This document shows positions 1 through 9,974 of a stretch of 64,000 nt of DNA, in pieces. The notes below the pieces were generated by a model that ran no database searches, was not told the DNA's origin, and saw only the letters and a program-made list of their open reading frames with translations. Origin of the DNA: Alkalihalobacillus deserti (GTDB lineage Bacteria; Bacillota; Bacilli; Bacillales; Bacillaceae_D); assembly GCF_020734105.1 (NCBI RefSeq), contig NZ_JAJAFR010000002.1:434001-498000 (forward strand), given 5' to 3'. The position numbers were made by a program, and so were the translations under genes. Numbering within the stretch: position 1 is the stretch's first letter; each line of letters begins with the position of its first letter.

Positions 1-342
1 GAAGCAACTAGTGAAAAACAAGCTATGGGGTGGTATTTAGACGGACGTGTATCTGCCGTAGTTGGAACTCATACACATGTTCAAACGGCTGATGAACGTA
101 TTTTACCACAAGGAACAGCTTACTTAACCGATGTTGGAATGACAGGACCATATGATGGAATTCTTGGAGTGGAAAAAGAAGCTGTCCTTCATCGTTTTTT
201 AACAAACCTTCCAGTCCGTTTTAATGTTGCTGAAGGGCGAGAGCAATTAAGTGCTGTCGTGATCGACCTGAACCCGAAAACAGGACAGGCAACATCAATT
301 AAACGTATCTTAATTAACGAAGATCATCCATTTTATTCGTAA
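1..342 (+). CDS. ymdB: YmdB metallophosphoesterase, 3' part only
   Basis: The reading frame is open from the first base of the window and stops at 340-342, so this is the C-terminal 113 residues of a gene that begins outside. It contains the metal-binding signature [11 protein letters not shown] followed by [12 protein letters not shown], typical of the YmdB family of calcineurin-like phosphodiesterases that act on 2',3'-cyclic nucleotides. In B. subtilis YmdB influences biofilm and motility decisions. The gene directly precedes spoVS, the same order as in B. subtilis (rny-ymdB-spoVS), which supports the call. Only the second metal-ligand half of the domain is visible here. Confidence 0.9.
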   Translation, partial: EATSEKQAMGWYLDGRVSAVVGTHTHVQTADERILPQGTAYLTDVGMTGPYDGILGVEKEAVLHRFLTNLPVRFNVAEGREQLSAVVIDLNPKTGQATSIKRILINEDHPFYS

Positions 343-500
343 TGAACCTATAAATTTCTTATTTTAGGAATAAGGTTAGGTTTTCTGAAATATGATGAAT
401 TAGATGAACATCTTGTACGATTAGCGATTTCTTGCTCGTTATTAGACGACAATCGTAATCATCAACAGCCCACTTATCGTTTACAGAGGAGGTACAAGAA

Positions 501-761
501 ATGGAAGTCTTAAAAGTTTCAGCAAAATCTACACCTAACTCTGTTGCTGGCGCCCTAGCCGGAGTGATCCGTGAACGTGGAGCAGCAGAGATTCAAGCAA
601 TTGGAGCAGGAGCGCTCAACCAGTCAATAAAAGCAATTGCGATTGCCCGTGGGTTCGTAGCCCCAAGTGGAATTGATCTTGTTTGCATCCCTGCTTTTAC
701 TGATATTAAAATCGATGGGGAAGAAAGAACAGCAATGAAGATAATTGTTGAGCCTAGATAA
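501..761 (+). CDS. spoVS: Stage V sporulation protein S
   Basis: This 86-residue protein belongs to the small Alba-like SpoVS family, which is highly conserved in Bacillus and needed for normal spore coat assembly and progress past stage V. The sequence begins MEVLKVSAKSTPNSVAGALA and has the family's Gly/Ala-rich core (IQAIGAGALNQ) and the IPAFTDIKIDGEERTA C-terminus; length matches the family. A strong Shine-Dalgarno (AGAGGAGGT, 485-493) precedes the ATG. A rho-independent terminator follows at once, so it is probably a single-gene unit. A sigma-H promoter is expected from B. subtilis, but I could not find one with proper spacing in 343-500. Confidence 0.97.
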   Translation: MEVLKVSAKSTPNSVAGALAGVIRERGAAEIQAIGAGALNQSIKAIAIARGFVAPSGIDLVCIPAFTDIKIDGEERTAMKIIVEPR

Positions 762-777
762 TGGTGTATAGCTGTAT

Positions 778-816
778 GAACCCTACTTACCTTATGTGTA
801 AGTAGGGTTCTTTTTT
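778..816 (+). terminator. Rho-independent terminator of spoVS
   Basis: A 13-bp perfect stem (778-790 with 798-810, GAACCCTACTTAC / GTAAGTAGGGTTC) has a 7-nt loop and is followed by six T. It sits 17 bp after the spoVS stop codon. Confidence 0.9.
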
Positions 817-997
817 AAACTCAAACATAGAAACTGTTAATATATACTTGCTTTTTCAAGTGGGAGAGACTATTATAAAAACGTTTACTAGTAATAATAT
901 TTAAATTTAGAAAGTCTAGTATTTTGATCGGGAATATGCTAAGATAATATAAATTCAAAAAAAAACTGATTTATTAGATAAGTTAGGGGTGGAAAGA

Positions 998-2761
998 ATG
1001 AGAAAGCAATTATCATGGAAAGTTGGCGGTCAGCAAGGAGAAGGTATTGAGAGTACAGGTGAAATTTTCGCTTCTGCATTGAATCGTCAAGGTTATTTTT
1101 TATATGGCTATCGTCATTTTTCGTCACGAATTAAAGGTGGACATACAAACAATAAAATTCGTGTTAGTACCAAACCATTAAATTCAATTTCAGATGATTT
1201 GAATATTCTAGTCGCATTTGATCAAGAAACGATCGATGTAAATATTCATGAACTTCGTGAAGATGGAGTTATTATTGCTGATGCCAAATTCAGTCCTGTT
1301 CTAACAGAAGGTTATGATGTACGTTTGTTTGCCGTACCATTTACTGAAATTGCAGCAGATCTCGGTACGTCCCTTATGAAAAATATGGTTGCAGTTGGAG
1401 CGTCTAGTGCCATTTTAGGATTAAACCCTGATGCGTATCAAGACGTAGTAGAAGATCTTTTCTTGAAAAAAGGCGCTACTGTTGTTGAGAAGAATATGGA
1501 AGCAATTCATGCTGGAGCCAACTATTTCCGCAATGAAGCTGGAGATCAACTTCCAGACTTACAACTAGAACAAGCAGATGGTAAGAAACGCATGTTTATG
1601 ATTGGAAATGATGCAATTGGCATGGGGGCAGTTGCTGCAGGAAGTCGTTTTATGGCAGCTTATCCAATCACACCAGCATCTGAAATTATGGAATATATGA
1701 TTGAAAAATTACCAGAATTTGGTGGTACTGTTATTCAAACCGAAGATGAGATTGCAGCTTGTACAATGGCGATTGGTGCGAACTATGCAGGAGTACGTTC
1801 ATTTACAGCATCTGCAGGACCAGGCCTATCATTAATGGCTGAAGCGATTGGTTTATCAGGTATGACAGAACAACCTCTTGTGATTATGGATACTCAACGT
1901 GGCGGTCCAAGTACAGGATTACCTACGAAACAAGAACAATCAGATTTAATGGCGATGATTTTCAGTACACATGGCGATATTCCTAAAATTGTGATGACGC
2001 CAAGCACAGTAGAAGAAGCTTTTTATGATACAGTAGAAGCTTTTAACCTAGCAGAAGAATTCCAATGCCCCGTTATTTTAGTGACAGACTTAGCTTTATC
2101 TTTAGGTAAACAAACGGTAGAACCTTTAGATTTTAATAAAGTGGAAATTCGTCGTGGATCGCTTCAGCTTGGTGAGGAACTACCTGAGAGAGTAGATGGA
2201 GCTTATTATAAGCGTTATGAAGTAACCGAATCTGGTGTTTCTAATCGAGTTATTCCAGGGACGAAAAATGGCATTCACCATGTAACGGGTGTTGAACATG
2301 ATGAGACAGGAAAACCATCTGAGAGCCCTGAAAACCGAGTTGCTCAAATGGATAAGCGTTTGCGTAAATTAGCAAACTTACCTAAAACGTTTAAGAACCC
2401 TCTTTATGTTCAAGCTGATCATGAAGAAGCAGATGTTCTTATTATTGGAGTCAATTCTACTCGTGGAACGATTCAAGAAGCAAAGCCAAGACTAGAAGTG
2501 GATGGAATTAAAGTGAACCATGCTCAAATCCGCTTATTACATCCATTTCCAACAGACGCATTAAAAGAGCAAATTGCGAAAGCGAAAAAAGTAGTCGTTG
2601 TTGAAAACAACGCCACCGCTCAATTAGCGAATATTATTAAAATGAATGTTGGCGATGTTAAAATCGAAAACGTATTAAAATATGATGGAAATCCTTTCTT
2701 ACCAGGTGAACTACACCAAACATGTAAGAATTTAATTGAAGCAAGCAAGGAGTTGGTATAA
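998..2761 (+). CDS. korA: 2-oxoacid:ferredoxin oxidoreductase, alpha subunit (gamma-alpha fusion)
   Basis: Catalyses oxidative decarboxylation of a 2-oxoacid (most likely 2-oxoglutarate) to acyl-CoA with ferredoxin as acceptor, together with the beta subunit that follows at once. The N-terminal about 190 residues form the gamma-type domain (GGQQGEGIES near the start). From about residue 200 the alpha domain follows (GNDAIGMGAVAAG, AAYPITPASEIMEYM, TASAGPGLSLMAEAIGLSG). The fused 587-residue layout is typical of Bacillales KorA. A GTG at 989 would lie next to the ribosome site, so I prefer the ATG at 998, 6 bp after AGGGGTGG. It lies between spoVS and miaB, where B. subtilis has tdh-kbl. The exact substrate cannot be read from sequence alone. 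Confidence 0.93.
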   Translation: MRKQLSWKVGGQQGEGIESTGEIFASALNRQGYFLYGYRHFSSRIKGGHTNNKIRVSTKPLNSISDDLNILVAFDQETIDVNIHELREDGVIIADAKFSPVLTEGYDVRLFAVPFTEIAADLGTSLMKNMVAVGASSAILGLNPDAYQDVVEDLFLKKGATVVEKNMEAIHAGANYFRNEAGDQLPDLQLEQADGKKRMFMIGNDAIGMGAVAAGSRFMAAYPITPASEIMEYMIEKLPEFGGTVIQTEDEIAACTMAIGANYAGVRSFTASAGPGLSLMAEAIGLSGMTEQPLVIMDTQRGGPSTGLPTKQEQSDLMAMIFSTHGDIPKIVMTPSTVEEAFYDTVEAFNLAEEFQCPVILVTDLALSLGKQTVEPLDFNKVEIRRGSLQLGEELPERVDGAYYKRYEVTESGVSNRVIPGTKNGIHHVTGVEHDETGKPSESPENRVAQMDKRLRKLANLPKTFKNPLYVQADHEEADVLIIGVNSTRGTIQEAKPRLEVDGIKVNHAQIRLLHPFPTDALKEQIAKAKKVVVVENNATAQLANIIKMNVGDVKIENVLKYDGNPFLPGELHQTCKNLIEASKELV

Positions 2762-3628
2762 ATGGCCACATTCAAAGATTTCCGTAATAAAACAAAACCT
2801 AACTGGTGTCCTGGTTGCGGTGATTTCTCTGTACAAGCAGCGATCCAGCGTGCAGCAGCAAATGTTGGTATTGAGCCAGATGACCTTGCTGTTGTTTCAG
2901 GTATTGGCTGTTCAGGTCGTATTTCTGGCTATATTAACTCATATGGTCTTCATGGTGTCCATGGTCGTTCTTTACCAATAGCTCAAGGTGTGAAAATGGC
3001 GAACCGTGATTTAACTGTAATCGCTTCTGGTGGAGACGGTGATGGATTTGCGATCGGAATGGGACACACCGTTCATGCGATTCGTCGTAATATTGATGTC
3101 ACGTACATCGTTATGGATAACCAAATTTATGGATTAACAAAAGGACAAACATCACCACGTAGTGACATGGGCTTTAAAACGAAGAGTACTCCAGGTGGGT
3201 CAATTGAAGCATCTTTAAATGTGATGGAAATGGCACTTACTGCAGGGGCTACATTTGTCGCTCAAAGTTTCTCAAGTGATTTAAAAGAGTTAACTTCACT
3301 AATTGAACAAGGAATTAATCACAAGGGCTTTTCTCTTATTAACGTATTTAGTCCATGTGTTACGTTTAATAAAGTGAACACGTATGATTGGTTTAAGCAA
3401 AACATTACGAAACTAGCAGATGTCGAAGAGTACGATCCTAACAATCGTATGAAGGCTATGCAAACATTGATGGAGCATAATGGTCTTGTAACGGGTCTTA
3501 TTTATCAAAATACGGAGCAACGCTCTTACCAGGAGTTAATTCCTACGTATGATGAAAAGCCGCTTGCTCACCAAGATTTACAATTAGATGAAGCAAAATT
3601 CAAGGAAATGATGGCTCAATTTATGTAA
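2762..3628 (+). CDS. korB: 2-oxoacid:ferredoxin oxidoreductase, beta subunit
   Basis: The thiamine-diphosphate-binding partner of the upstream alpha subunit, translated immediately after its stop codon (0-bp gap), which implies translational coupling. Cluster and cofactor motifs are WCPGCGDF near residue 15, GIGCSGR near residue 49, the ThDP motif GGDGDGFAIG near residue 95 with NQIYGLTKGQTSP after it, and a fourth Cys in FSPCVTFN. At 288 residues it has normal length for this family, which binds one [4Fe-4S] cluster per beta subunit. Transcription ends at the terminator 2 bp downstream. Confidence 0.94.
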   Translation: MATFKDFRNKTKPNWCPGCGDFSVQAAIQRAAANVGIEPDDLAVVSGIGCSGRISGYINSYGLHGVHGRSLPIAQGVKMANRDLTVIASGGDGDGFAIGMGHTVHAIRRNIDVTYIVMDNQIYGLTKGQTSPRSDMGFKTKSTPGGSIEASLNVMEMALTAGATFVAQSFSSDLKELTSLIEQGINHKGFSLINVFSPCVTFNKVNTYDWFKQNITKLADVEEYDPNNRMKAMQTLMEHNGLVTGLIYQNTEQRSYQELIPTYDEKPLAHQDLQLDEAKFKEMMAQFM

Positions 3629-3629
3629 A

Positions 3630-3670
3630 TAAAAGTCGATGCTCTATACACGGAGCATCGACTTTTTATT
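3630..3670 (+). terminator. Terminator of the korAB operon
   Basis: AAAAGTCGATGCTC pairs with GAGCATCGACTTTT around a short loop, followed by a T-rich tract. It lies directly after the beta-subunit stop codon. Confidence 0.9.
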
Positions 3671-3787
3671 TTTCAAGTATAAAGTTGAATGCTATAGTGT
3701 TACCCTTAAATACGAGTCAATACTCTTATGAAAAATGGGCACTGCGATATTAATTATGACTACCACAAGATGGACAAACAAGATTCA

Positions 3788-3816
3788 TTGAGTTTATGTA
3801 AAGTTCCACGTATAAT
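3788..3816 (+). promoter_or_regulatory. Sigma-A promoter of miaB-ymcA
   Basis: TTGAGT (3788-3793), a 17-bp spacer and a perfect TATAAT (3811-3816) lie 87 bp upstream of the miaB start. No terminator separates this promoter from miaB. Confidence 0.6.
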
Positions 3817-3902
3817 GTATAAAGGAAACTTCACTAAAATTCGCTCGAGTTTATGAGCTTTTTATATTTTGGTTGAATGATTGGATGGAAGGAGTTTTAT
3901 AG

Positions 3903-5531
3903 ATGAATGAAGATCAACGTTTAGGACGTTTAGGAAATACTTCAAAAGCTACAGAGAACATTAAATCGACAAACGATAAATCTAATAAAGATTATAGTAT
4001 GTATTTTGATTTCTCTAAGGCAAAAGTTATATCAGAAGAAGATCATAAAAAAGTGATTCGAATCGAAGGACGAGAAATTTCCATTTATGATCAGCCGGAT
4101 TACAAGCAAGGAAAACGTCGTGGGAAAGAAGATATCCAAGTTCTTCGCCCAGATAGCTTGATTCCAGAGGATATGAAGGGAATTGGTAGCGGCAAAAAAT
4201 TTCTCATTCGGACTTATGGCTGTCAGATGAATACACATGATTCAGAGCATATGGCTGGGCTCTTACTTGAAATGGGCTTTGAGTCAACAGAGGAAACGAC
4301 AGAGGCAGATGTCATCCTTTTAAATACATGTGCGATCCGTGAAAACGCAGAGAACAAAGTATTTGGTGAGATTGGACATTTAAAAACATTAAAAGTAGAA
4401 CGCCCAGAACTAATCGTTGGTGTATGTGGTTGTATGTCTCAAGAAGAAAATGTCGTTAACCGCATTATGCAAAAGCATCAGCATATTGATTTGATTTTTG
4501 GTACTCATAACATTCATCGCTTACCAGAGCTTCTTCGTAATGCTCTGTTTGGAAAAGAGATGGTGATAGAAGTTTGGTCAAAAGAAGGCGATATTATTGA
4601 AAATATGCCTAGATCTAGACAAGGTAAGACACTAGCTTGGGTTAACATCATGTACGGCTGCGATAAGTTTTGTACGTATTGTATTGTGCCTTATACGCGC
4701 GGTAAGGAACGAAGTCGCTTACCAGAGGATATCATTGCTGAAGTCCGCGATTTAGCACGACAAGGCTATAAAGAAATTACGTTACTAGGTCAAAATGTCA
4801 ATGCCTATGGAAAAGATCTTGTTGATCGGAAATATGGACTTGGGGATCTAATGGATGAAATTCACAAAATTGCTATCCCGCGCGTTCGTTTTACAACGAG
4901 TCATCCGAGGGATTTTGATGATCATTTGATTTCTGTTCTTTCTAAAGGTGGAAACCTTGTTGAACACATTCATTTACCAGTCCAGCATGGAAATTCTGAG
5001 ATTTTAAAGCTAATGGCTCGAAAATACACTAGAGAGCAATATATGGAACTAGCTCACAAAATAAAAATGGCGATCCCAAACGCTTCTTTTACAACAGATA
5101 TAATCGTAGGATTCCCAAATGAGACAGAGGAGCAATTTGAAGAGACTTTATCTCTCATACGTGAAATTGAATTTGATAGTGCATTTACGTACATTTATTC
5201 TCCACGTGAAGGAACACCTGCAGCAAAAATGGAAGACAATGTGCCAATGGATGTAAAAAAGGAACGTTTAGCAAGACTGAATGCCTTAGTGAATGAAATT
5301 TCAGCGAAGAAAAATTTGGAATATCAAGATCAAATCGTTGAAGTGTTAGTAGAAGGAGAAAGTAAGAAAAACCCAGAGGTGTTAGCAGGTCGGACAAGAA
5401 CCAACCGTATGATAAACTTTAAAGCACCTAAATCAATGATAGGCCAAATTGTATACGTGAAAGTAACAGAAGCAAAAACATGGTCACTAAATGGTGATTT
5501 GGTTGAGATGGCGGAGGTAAAAGGATCATGA
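3903..5531 (+). CDS. miaB: tRNA-2-methylthio-N6-dimethylallyladenosine synthase MiaB
   Basis: Radical-SAM methylthiotransferase that adds the 2-methylthio group to i6A37 in tRNAs reading UNN codons. The long, poorly conserved N-terminal extension (about 95 residues) is usual for Bacillus MiaB. It is followed by the UPF0004 domain ([32 protein letters not shown]), the radical-SAM domain with its cluster motif ([17 protein letters not shown] near residue 255) and a C-terminal TRAM domain (ending [17 protein letters not shown]). Its substrate is made by MiaA, encoded 7.4 kb downstream. It overlaps ymcA by 4 bp (ATGA), so the two are co-translated. Confidence 0.97.
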   Translation: MNEDQRLGRLGNTSKATENIKSTNDKSNKDYSMYFDFSKAKVISEEDHKKVIRIEGREISIYDQPDYKQGKRRGKEDIQVLRPDSLIPEDMKGIGSGKKFLIRTYGCQMNTHDSEHMAGLLLEMGFESTEETTEADVILLNTCAIRENAENKVFGEIGHLKTLKVERPELIVGVCGCMSQEENVVNRIMQKHQHIDLIFGTHNIHRLPELLRNALFGKEMVIEVWSKEGDIIENMPRSRQGKTLAWVNIMYGCDKFCTYCIVPYTRGKERSRLPEDIIAEVRDLARQGYKEITLLGQNVNAYGKDLVDRKYGLGDLMDEIHKIAIPRVRFTTSHPRDFDDHLISVLSKGGNLVEHIHLPVQHGNSEILKLMARKYTREQYMELAHKIKMAIPNASFTTDIIVGFPNETEEQFEETLSLIREIEFDSAFTYIYSPREGTPAAKMEDNVPMDVKKERLARLNALVNEISAKKNLEYQDQIVEVLVEGESKKNPEVLAGRTRTNRMINFKAPKSMIGQIVYVKVTEAKTWSLNGDLVEMAEVKGS

Positions 5532-5956
5532 CAACAATTTATACAAGAGATGATATTCGTTTAAAAGCAAAAGAACTTGCAAAAATGATGGCTGAAACAG
5601 AAGAAGTTGACTTTTTTAAAAGAGCTGAAAAACAAATTAATGAGCATTTAAGAGTGCAAGAATTGATTGCCGAAATAAAGAAGCTTCAAAAAGAAGCTGT
5701 GAACCTTCAGCATTATGGAAAATCAGAGGCATTAAAAGAAATAGAAGCTAAAATTGACGCATTGCATGAAGAAATTGATTCGATTCCACTAGTGCAAGAA
5801 TTTAAGTCAAGTCAAGTTGAAGTAAATGAGTTACTACAAATGGTATCAAACACGATTTCTAAAACAGTGACAGATGAAATCATCACTTCTATGGGTGGAG
5901 ATTTACTTAAAGGGACGACCACGAAGAATCCATATTTTGATGGTGGATGTCAGTAG
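5528..5956 (+). CDS. ymcA: YmcA/RicA, subunit of the Y-complex
   Basis: The 142-residue helical protein belongs to the YlbF/YmcA family. In B. subtilis RicA (YmcA), RicF (YlbF) and RicT (YaaT) form an iron-sulphur complex that promotes RNase Y-dependent mRNA maturation and is needed for sporulation, competence and biofilm formation. Sequence features are the N-terminal [15 protein letters not shown] region, two long predicted helices, and the conserved [13 protein letters not shown] segment near the end. A single Cys lies two residues from the C-terminus. It overlaps miaB by 4 bp, as in B. subtilis. Confidence 0.93.
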   Translation: MTTIYTRDDIRLKAKELAKMMAETEEVDFFKRAEKQINEHLRVQELIAEIKKLQKEAVNLQHYGKSEALKEIEAKIDALHEEIDSIPLVQEFKSSQVEVNELLQMVSNTISKTVTDEIITSMGGDLLKGTTTKNPYFDGGCQ

Positions 5957-6005
5957 TAAAAACGTTCTAATTTTAGTCTTTTCGTTTAGAGAATTAAATA
6001 GGAAC

Positions 6006-6050
6006 AGCAAAAGACCAATTCCATTAGGATTTGGTCTTTTGCTAATTCAT
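6006..6050 (+). terminator. Terminator after miaB-ymcA
   Basis: A 13-bp perfect inverted repeat (6006-6018 with 6031-6043, AGCAAAAGACCAA / TTGGTCTTTTGCT) with a 12-nt loop. The T tract after the stem is weak, so termination may be partial. Confidence 0.65.
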
Positions 6051-6520
6051 TCTATTATTTATATACGTTTTGGTAGTAATGATGTTGAAGACTTTTTTCG
6101 ATGACGAAAAGTAGTTCATCTCGATTTTTAAATGAATTAGACTTTTTTAACACCTAATTTCAGCTGTAGATTCTAATAGTGATTCTAAACTCATATAGAT
6201 GGATTAAGAGGTTATTTGGCCAAATTGTTATTGGTACAAAGATTGAAAAAAGCAGGTAAAACAATTCATGAATTAAATCTTTTGGCAATAAATCTTTTAG
6301 ATTTTCGGGAACTTTTAACGATTCATGTACTAAACTTTGTAATCGCGACATATCGTGATACAGATAACGCTTTGCTATCATCTTTATATCTTTTTCGCAC
6401 ATTGGTTATTCGCCCTGCATAGGATGACAGTGAAGCATTTGGCGGAGCGAATTAGGCATGAGAGCCGACACGAGCGACCGACAACTCGATATGATATGAG
6501 AAAAAGGAGGGTTTTGTTTC
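6051..6520. other. Long spacer upstream of cotE with no supportable gene
   Basis: About 470 bp without a convincing gene. Frames are open on both strands (one of 80 codons on the minus strand, 6160-6402), but none has a ribosome site or a recognisable family. The cotE promoters must lie here; in B. subtilis they are sigma-E and sigma-K dependent. I could not assign -35/-10 boxes with confidence. Confidence 0.5.
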
Positions 6521-7081
6521 ATGTCTCAAAAATTTAACTATCGTGAGATTATTACAAAAGCGGTATGTGGAAAAGGTCGTAAGTTCTCTGAAGCAACTCA
6601 TACGATTAGCCCTTCACACAGACCGACAAGCATTCTTGGCTGCTGGATCATCAACCACAAGTACAGTGCAGAAAAGAAGGGCGACACGGTTGTGGTGCAA
6701 GGTAGCTATGACATTAACGTATGGTTTTCGTATAACAAAAATACAAAAACAGACGTTGCTACACAGACAGTTACTTACTCAGATGCAATTCAACTTACAA
6801 TGCAAGATTCAAACATTCTTTCAGATGAAATGGATGTCATTGCAAGAGCGATTCAACAACCGAACACGCTTGAAGCAACCATCTCTGAAAATGGAGCAAA
6901 TGTTGATGTGCAAGTAGAACGTGAATTTATTGTAGAATGTATTGGAGAAACAAAAGTAGCAGTAGCCGTTAATCCAGATGGTCTGTTAGAAGATATTCCT
7001 GCAGCTGAGCATGATGATGTTAGTGATGAGGAATATGAGCGTCTTGATCCCAATTTTCTTCACAGCGAATTTGATAAATAA
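6521..7081 (+). CDS. cotE: Outer spore coat morphogenetic protein CotE
   Basis: CotE is the mother-cell protein that organises assembly of the outer coat around the forespore. The 186-residue product matches family length and has the characteristic N-terminus ([18 protein letters not shown]), the [16 protein letters not shown] segment, and an acidic tail ([19 protein letters not shown]) typical of CotE. Start chosen at the ATG 12 bp after AAAAAGGAGGG. It has its own terminator, so it is monocistronic. Position before mutS matches B. subtilis. Confidence 0.97.
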   Translation: MSQKFNYREIITKAVCGKGRKFSEATHTISPSHRPTSILGCWIINHKYSAEKKGDTVVVQGSYDINVWFSYNKNTKTDVATQTVTYSDAIQLTMQDSNILSDEMDVIARAIQQPNTLEATISENGANVDVQVEREFIVECIGETKVAVAVNPDGLLEDIPAAEHDDVSDEEYERLDPNFLHSEFDK

Positions 7082-7090
7082 GACAAAAGA

Positions 7091-7117
7091 GCAAGCCAAA
7101 AGTGGCTTGCTTTTTTT
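7091..7117 (+). terminator. Terminator of cotE
   Basis: Perfect 8-bp GC-rich stem GCAAGCCA / TGGCTTGC with a 4-nt loop and seven T residues. Confidence 0.92.
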
Positions 7118-7290
7118 ATATATTCGCACTGTAGCCGACAAAAGAGTGAAGCGAGCTTTATAATCGCAATTCGTTTGCCAATCTCTTTTTGTCCTTATGG
7201 AGGACATACGAAAAAGGTAAAAATCAACCTTTTTTTCAGCATCCTACCAACTAGAGGGAGTTTATCCCTAATGCGAGTTTTAGAGAAGCT

Positions 7291-7300
7291 ATGCTATAAT
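7291..7300 (+). promoter_or_regulatory. Extended -10 promoter of mutS
   Basis: ATGCTATAAT contains TGC directly before TATAAT, an extended -10 element. No good -35 lies 17 bp upstream. It precedes the mutS start by 35 bp. Confidence 0.5.
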
Positions 7301-7334
7301 ATAAGAGATTAATATTGTACGGTGGAGGACAAAA

Positions 7335-9935
7335 ATGGCAGAGATTACCCCAATGATGAAGCAGTATTTAGAAATAAAGGCCCAACATAAGGATGCCTTT
7401 TTATTTTTTCGCTTAGGTGATTTTTATGAGATGTTTTTTGATGATGCCGTTTTAGCGGCACAAGAATTAGAGATTACGTTAACTGGTCGAGGACAAGGAG
7501 AAGAACGGATTCCGATGTGTGGAGTACCCTATCATTCGGCTGATCAATATATGTCCCGTTTAATTGAAAAAGGATATAAAATTGCTTTATGCGAACAGGT
7601 TGAGGATCCTAAACAAGCAAAAGGTGTTGTTAAGCGTGAGGTCGTAAAAGTACTAACTCCTGGAACCATGATGTATGGAAACACGATTAAAGAAAAGGAA
7701 AATAATTACTTAGTGGCGTTAACGAGATTTAATGAAACTACTTACGGTGTAGCTAGAACGGATCTGACAACTGGTGAGTGCGCGGTTACGCTTATTCACG
7801 GTGATCTTGATGAAGTAATCCAAGATATCGCAAGTTCTGGAGCGAAAGAACTTGTCGTCGAAACTGAATTAGATTCAAGTGTTTTGAAAAGAATTCAAGA
7901 AAAATGTCCGGTCACCGTATCGTTTGAAAATGAAACAGATCTTCACGAAGAATATCGTCATTTAGTACAGAATCTACATTCTGATCAGTTGATCATGAGT
8001 TTTGCGAGGCTTATACAATATTTAACTCGTACACAAAAGCGAGCATTAGGTCATTTACAACAAGTGATGCATTACCAAAACAATTCCTTTATGAAAATGG
8101 ACACGCATACGAAAAGAAACCTTGAGTTAACAGAGTCTCTAAGAGAAAAGAAAAAGGCTGGCTCCTTACTTGCGATTGTTGACCAAACGGTAACAGCAAT
8201 GGGAGGAAGACTAGTTAAAAATTGGATTGAGCGTCCACTTATTAATCAACAAGAGATTGATGAGCGTTTAACACTAGTGACAGCGTTTAAAGAATGTTAT
8301 TTTGAAAGAGAAGAATTAAGAGATGAGTTAAGACATGTCTATGATCTTGAGAGATTAGCCGGTAGAATTGCTTATGGAAGTGTAAATGCTCGTGAGCTTG
8401 TTCAATTAAAGCGTTCATTACAAAAGACGCCTCTATTAAAAGAGTATATAAACAAGATCGCACCGACGTTTGTAGATCGTTGGTTTAGTACAGAACTTCA
8501 GGTTGATGAACTAATTGATTTACTTGAGCGGAGCTTAGTAGAAGAGCCACCGATTTCTGTAACAGACGGAGGGATGATTCGTCCGGGTTATCACAAAGAG
8601 CTCGATACTTATCGAGATGCAAGCCTAAACGGAAAACAATGGATTGCTGAATTGGAGAAAAAAGAGAAAGTGGCAACCGGTGTTAGATCGTTAAAAATTG
8701 GGTTTAATAAAGTGTTTGGTTATTATATTGAGGTCACAAGAGCGAACCTTCATTTACTTCCTGAAGGTCGGTATGATCGTAAGCAGACGTTAACAAATGC
8801 AGAGCGTTTTGTAACTCCCGAGCTCAAGGAGAAAGAAGCTCTTATTTTAAATGCAGAAGAGAAAATGGAGCAACTTGAATATGACTTGTTTGTGATCGTT
8901 CGAGAGGAAGCTAAACAATACTTGGAGTATATTCAACAACTTGCTCATGCAATTAGTGAGATCGATGTTTTAGCAGGGTTTGCTTCTGTAAGTGAAAAGA
9001 GACATTATGTGAGACCATTGTTTTCAGGCAAGCGGGATATTGATATTGTCGACGGTCGGCATCCTGTTGTGGAAACGGTGATTGAAAAGGGTCAGTACGT
9101 AGCCAATGACGTGCAAATGCATGAAGGTAGAGAGATGCTGTTAATTACAGGACCTAATATGGCAGGTAAAAGTACGTACATGCGTCAATTGGCACTACTC
9201 GCGATTATGGCGCAAATTGGTTGTTATGTTCCAGCAACCTCAGTGAGACTTCCTATTTTTGATCAAGTGTTTACAAGAATAGGAGCTGCCGATGATTTAG
9301 CAAGTGGGCAAAGTACATTTATGGTTGAAATGCTTGAAACAAAATATGCGCTAACAAAAGCAACAGAAAACAGCTTGATTTTACTCGATGAAATAGGGCG
9401 GGGAACTTCAACATATGATGGAATGGCGTTAGCACAAGCAATTATTGAGTATATTCATGATGTAGTACGGGCTAAAACGCTTTTCTCAACTCATTATCAT
9501 GAGTTAACCCAACTAGATGAAACATTAGATGATTTACAAAATGTACATGTGTCTGCAGTTGAAGAAAATGGAGCTGTCGTATTCTTGCATAAAGTAGTGG
9601 ATGGACAAGCCGATCGAAGTTACGGAATTTATGTAGCTGAACTCGCACAACTTCCTTCCCAAGTAACAGAGCGAGCTGAAAAACTGCTTAAACAGTTTGA
9701 AGAAACAACAGCAACAATTAAAGTTCAACAACCAGATGTAAAAGAAGAACAACAACTTTCTCTTTTTATTGATGAACCAGATCAACCTGTATTAGTAAAG
9801 GAACGTAAATCAAAGGTTGATGTGTCAGAGCAAGAAGAAAAAGTCCTGAAGAAGCTAATCAAGAAAGATGTGTTAAATATGACACCAATCGAAGCGATAC
9901 AATTCATTAATGAGCTGCAACGGTTGTTAAAATAA
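7335..9935 (+). CDS. mutS: DNA mismatch repair protein MutS
   Basis: Recognises mismatches and small loops and recruits MutL. The mismatch-reading motif GDFYEMF places the Phe-x-Glu pair at residues 30 and 32. The connector and lever domains follow, then the C-terminal ABC-type ATPase with Walker A GPNMAGKST near residue 606, the signature region ADDLASGQSTF, Walker B (LILLDEIGRGTST) and STHYHEL. The tail after about residue 800 is the dimer/tetramer region and carries a beta-clamp-like motif (EQQLSLF). At 866 residues it has normal length. It forms an operon with mutL, 39 bp downstream. Confidence 0.98.
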   Translation: MAEITPMMKQYLEIKAQHKDAFLFFRLGDFYEMFFDDAVLAAQELEITLTGRGQGEERIPMCGVPYHSADQYMSRLIEKGYKIALCEQVEDPKQAKGVVKREVVKVLTPGTMMYGNTIKEKENNYLVALTRFNETTYGVARTDLTTGECAVTLIHGDLDEVIQDIASSGAKELVVETELDSSVLKRIQEKCPVTVSFENETDLHEEYRHLVQNLHSDQLIMSFARLIQYLTRTQKRALGHLQQVMHYQNNSFMKMDTHTKRNLELTESLREKKKAGSLLAIVDQTVTAMGGRLVKNWIERPLINQQEIDERLTLVTAFKECYFEREELRDELRHVYDLERLAGRIAYGSVNARELVQLKRSLQKTPLLKEYINKIAPTFVDRWFSTELQVDELIDLLERSLVEEPPISVTDGGMIRPGYHKELDTYRDASLNGKQWIAELEKKEKVATGVRSLKIGFNKVFGYYIEVTRANLHLLPEGRYDRKQTLTNAERFVTPELKEKEALILNAEEKMEQLEYDLFVIVREEAKQYLEYIQQLAHAISEIDVLAGFASVSEKRHYVRPLFSGKRDIDIVDGRHPVVETVIEKGQYVANDVQMHEGREMLLITGPNMAGKSTYMRQLALLAIMAQIGCYVPATSVRLPIFDQVFTRIGAADDLASGQSTFMVEMLETKYALTKATENSLILLDEIGRGTSTYDGMALAQAIIEYIHDVVRAKTLFSTHYHELTQLDETLDDLQNVHVSAVEENGAVVFLHKVVDGQADRSYGIYVAELAQLPSQVTERAEKLLKQFEETTATIKVQQPDVKEEQQLSLFIDEPDQPVLVKERKSKVDVSEQEEKVLKKLIKKDVLNMTPIEAIQFINELQRLLK

Positions 9936-9974
9936 CGCTTGATTAAAAAACAACAACTATAATGGAGGGGTTCG

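Noticed and set aside
364-400. Sigma-H-like boxes (AGGAAT and GATGAAT) upstream of spoVS
   Set aside because: The spacing between the elements is about 21 bp, too long for a sigma-H promoter (11-12 bp).
6160-6402. 80-codon minus-strand frame with protein-like beginning (MCEKDIKMIAKRYLYHDMSR)
   Set aside because: No ribosome site, no recognised family, and its C-terminal half looks like random hydrophobic sequence; the opposite strand is open over the same bases. Possibly a remnant, but not supportable.
7201-7240. Hairpin GAAAAAGGT...ACCTTTTTTTC upstream of mutS, similar to the first hairpin of the dispersed repeat
   Set aside because: The rest of the repeat (GCAATGAG and nested stems) is absent and A/T-rich hairpins of this type arise easily, so it was not counted as a copy.
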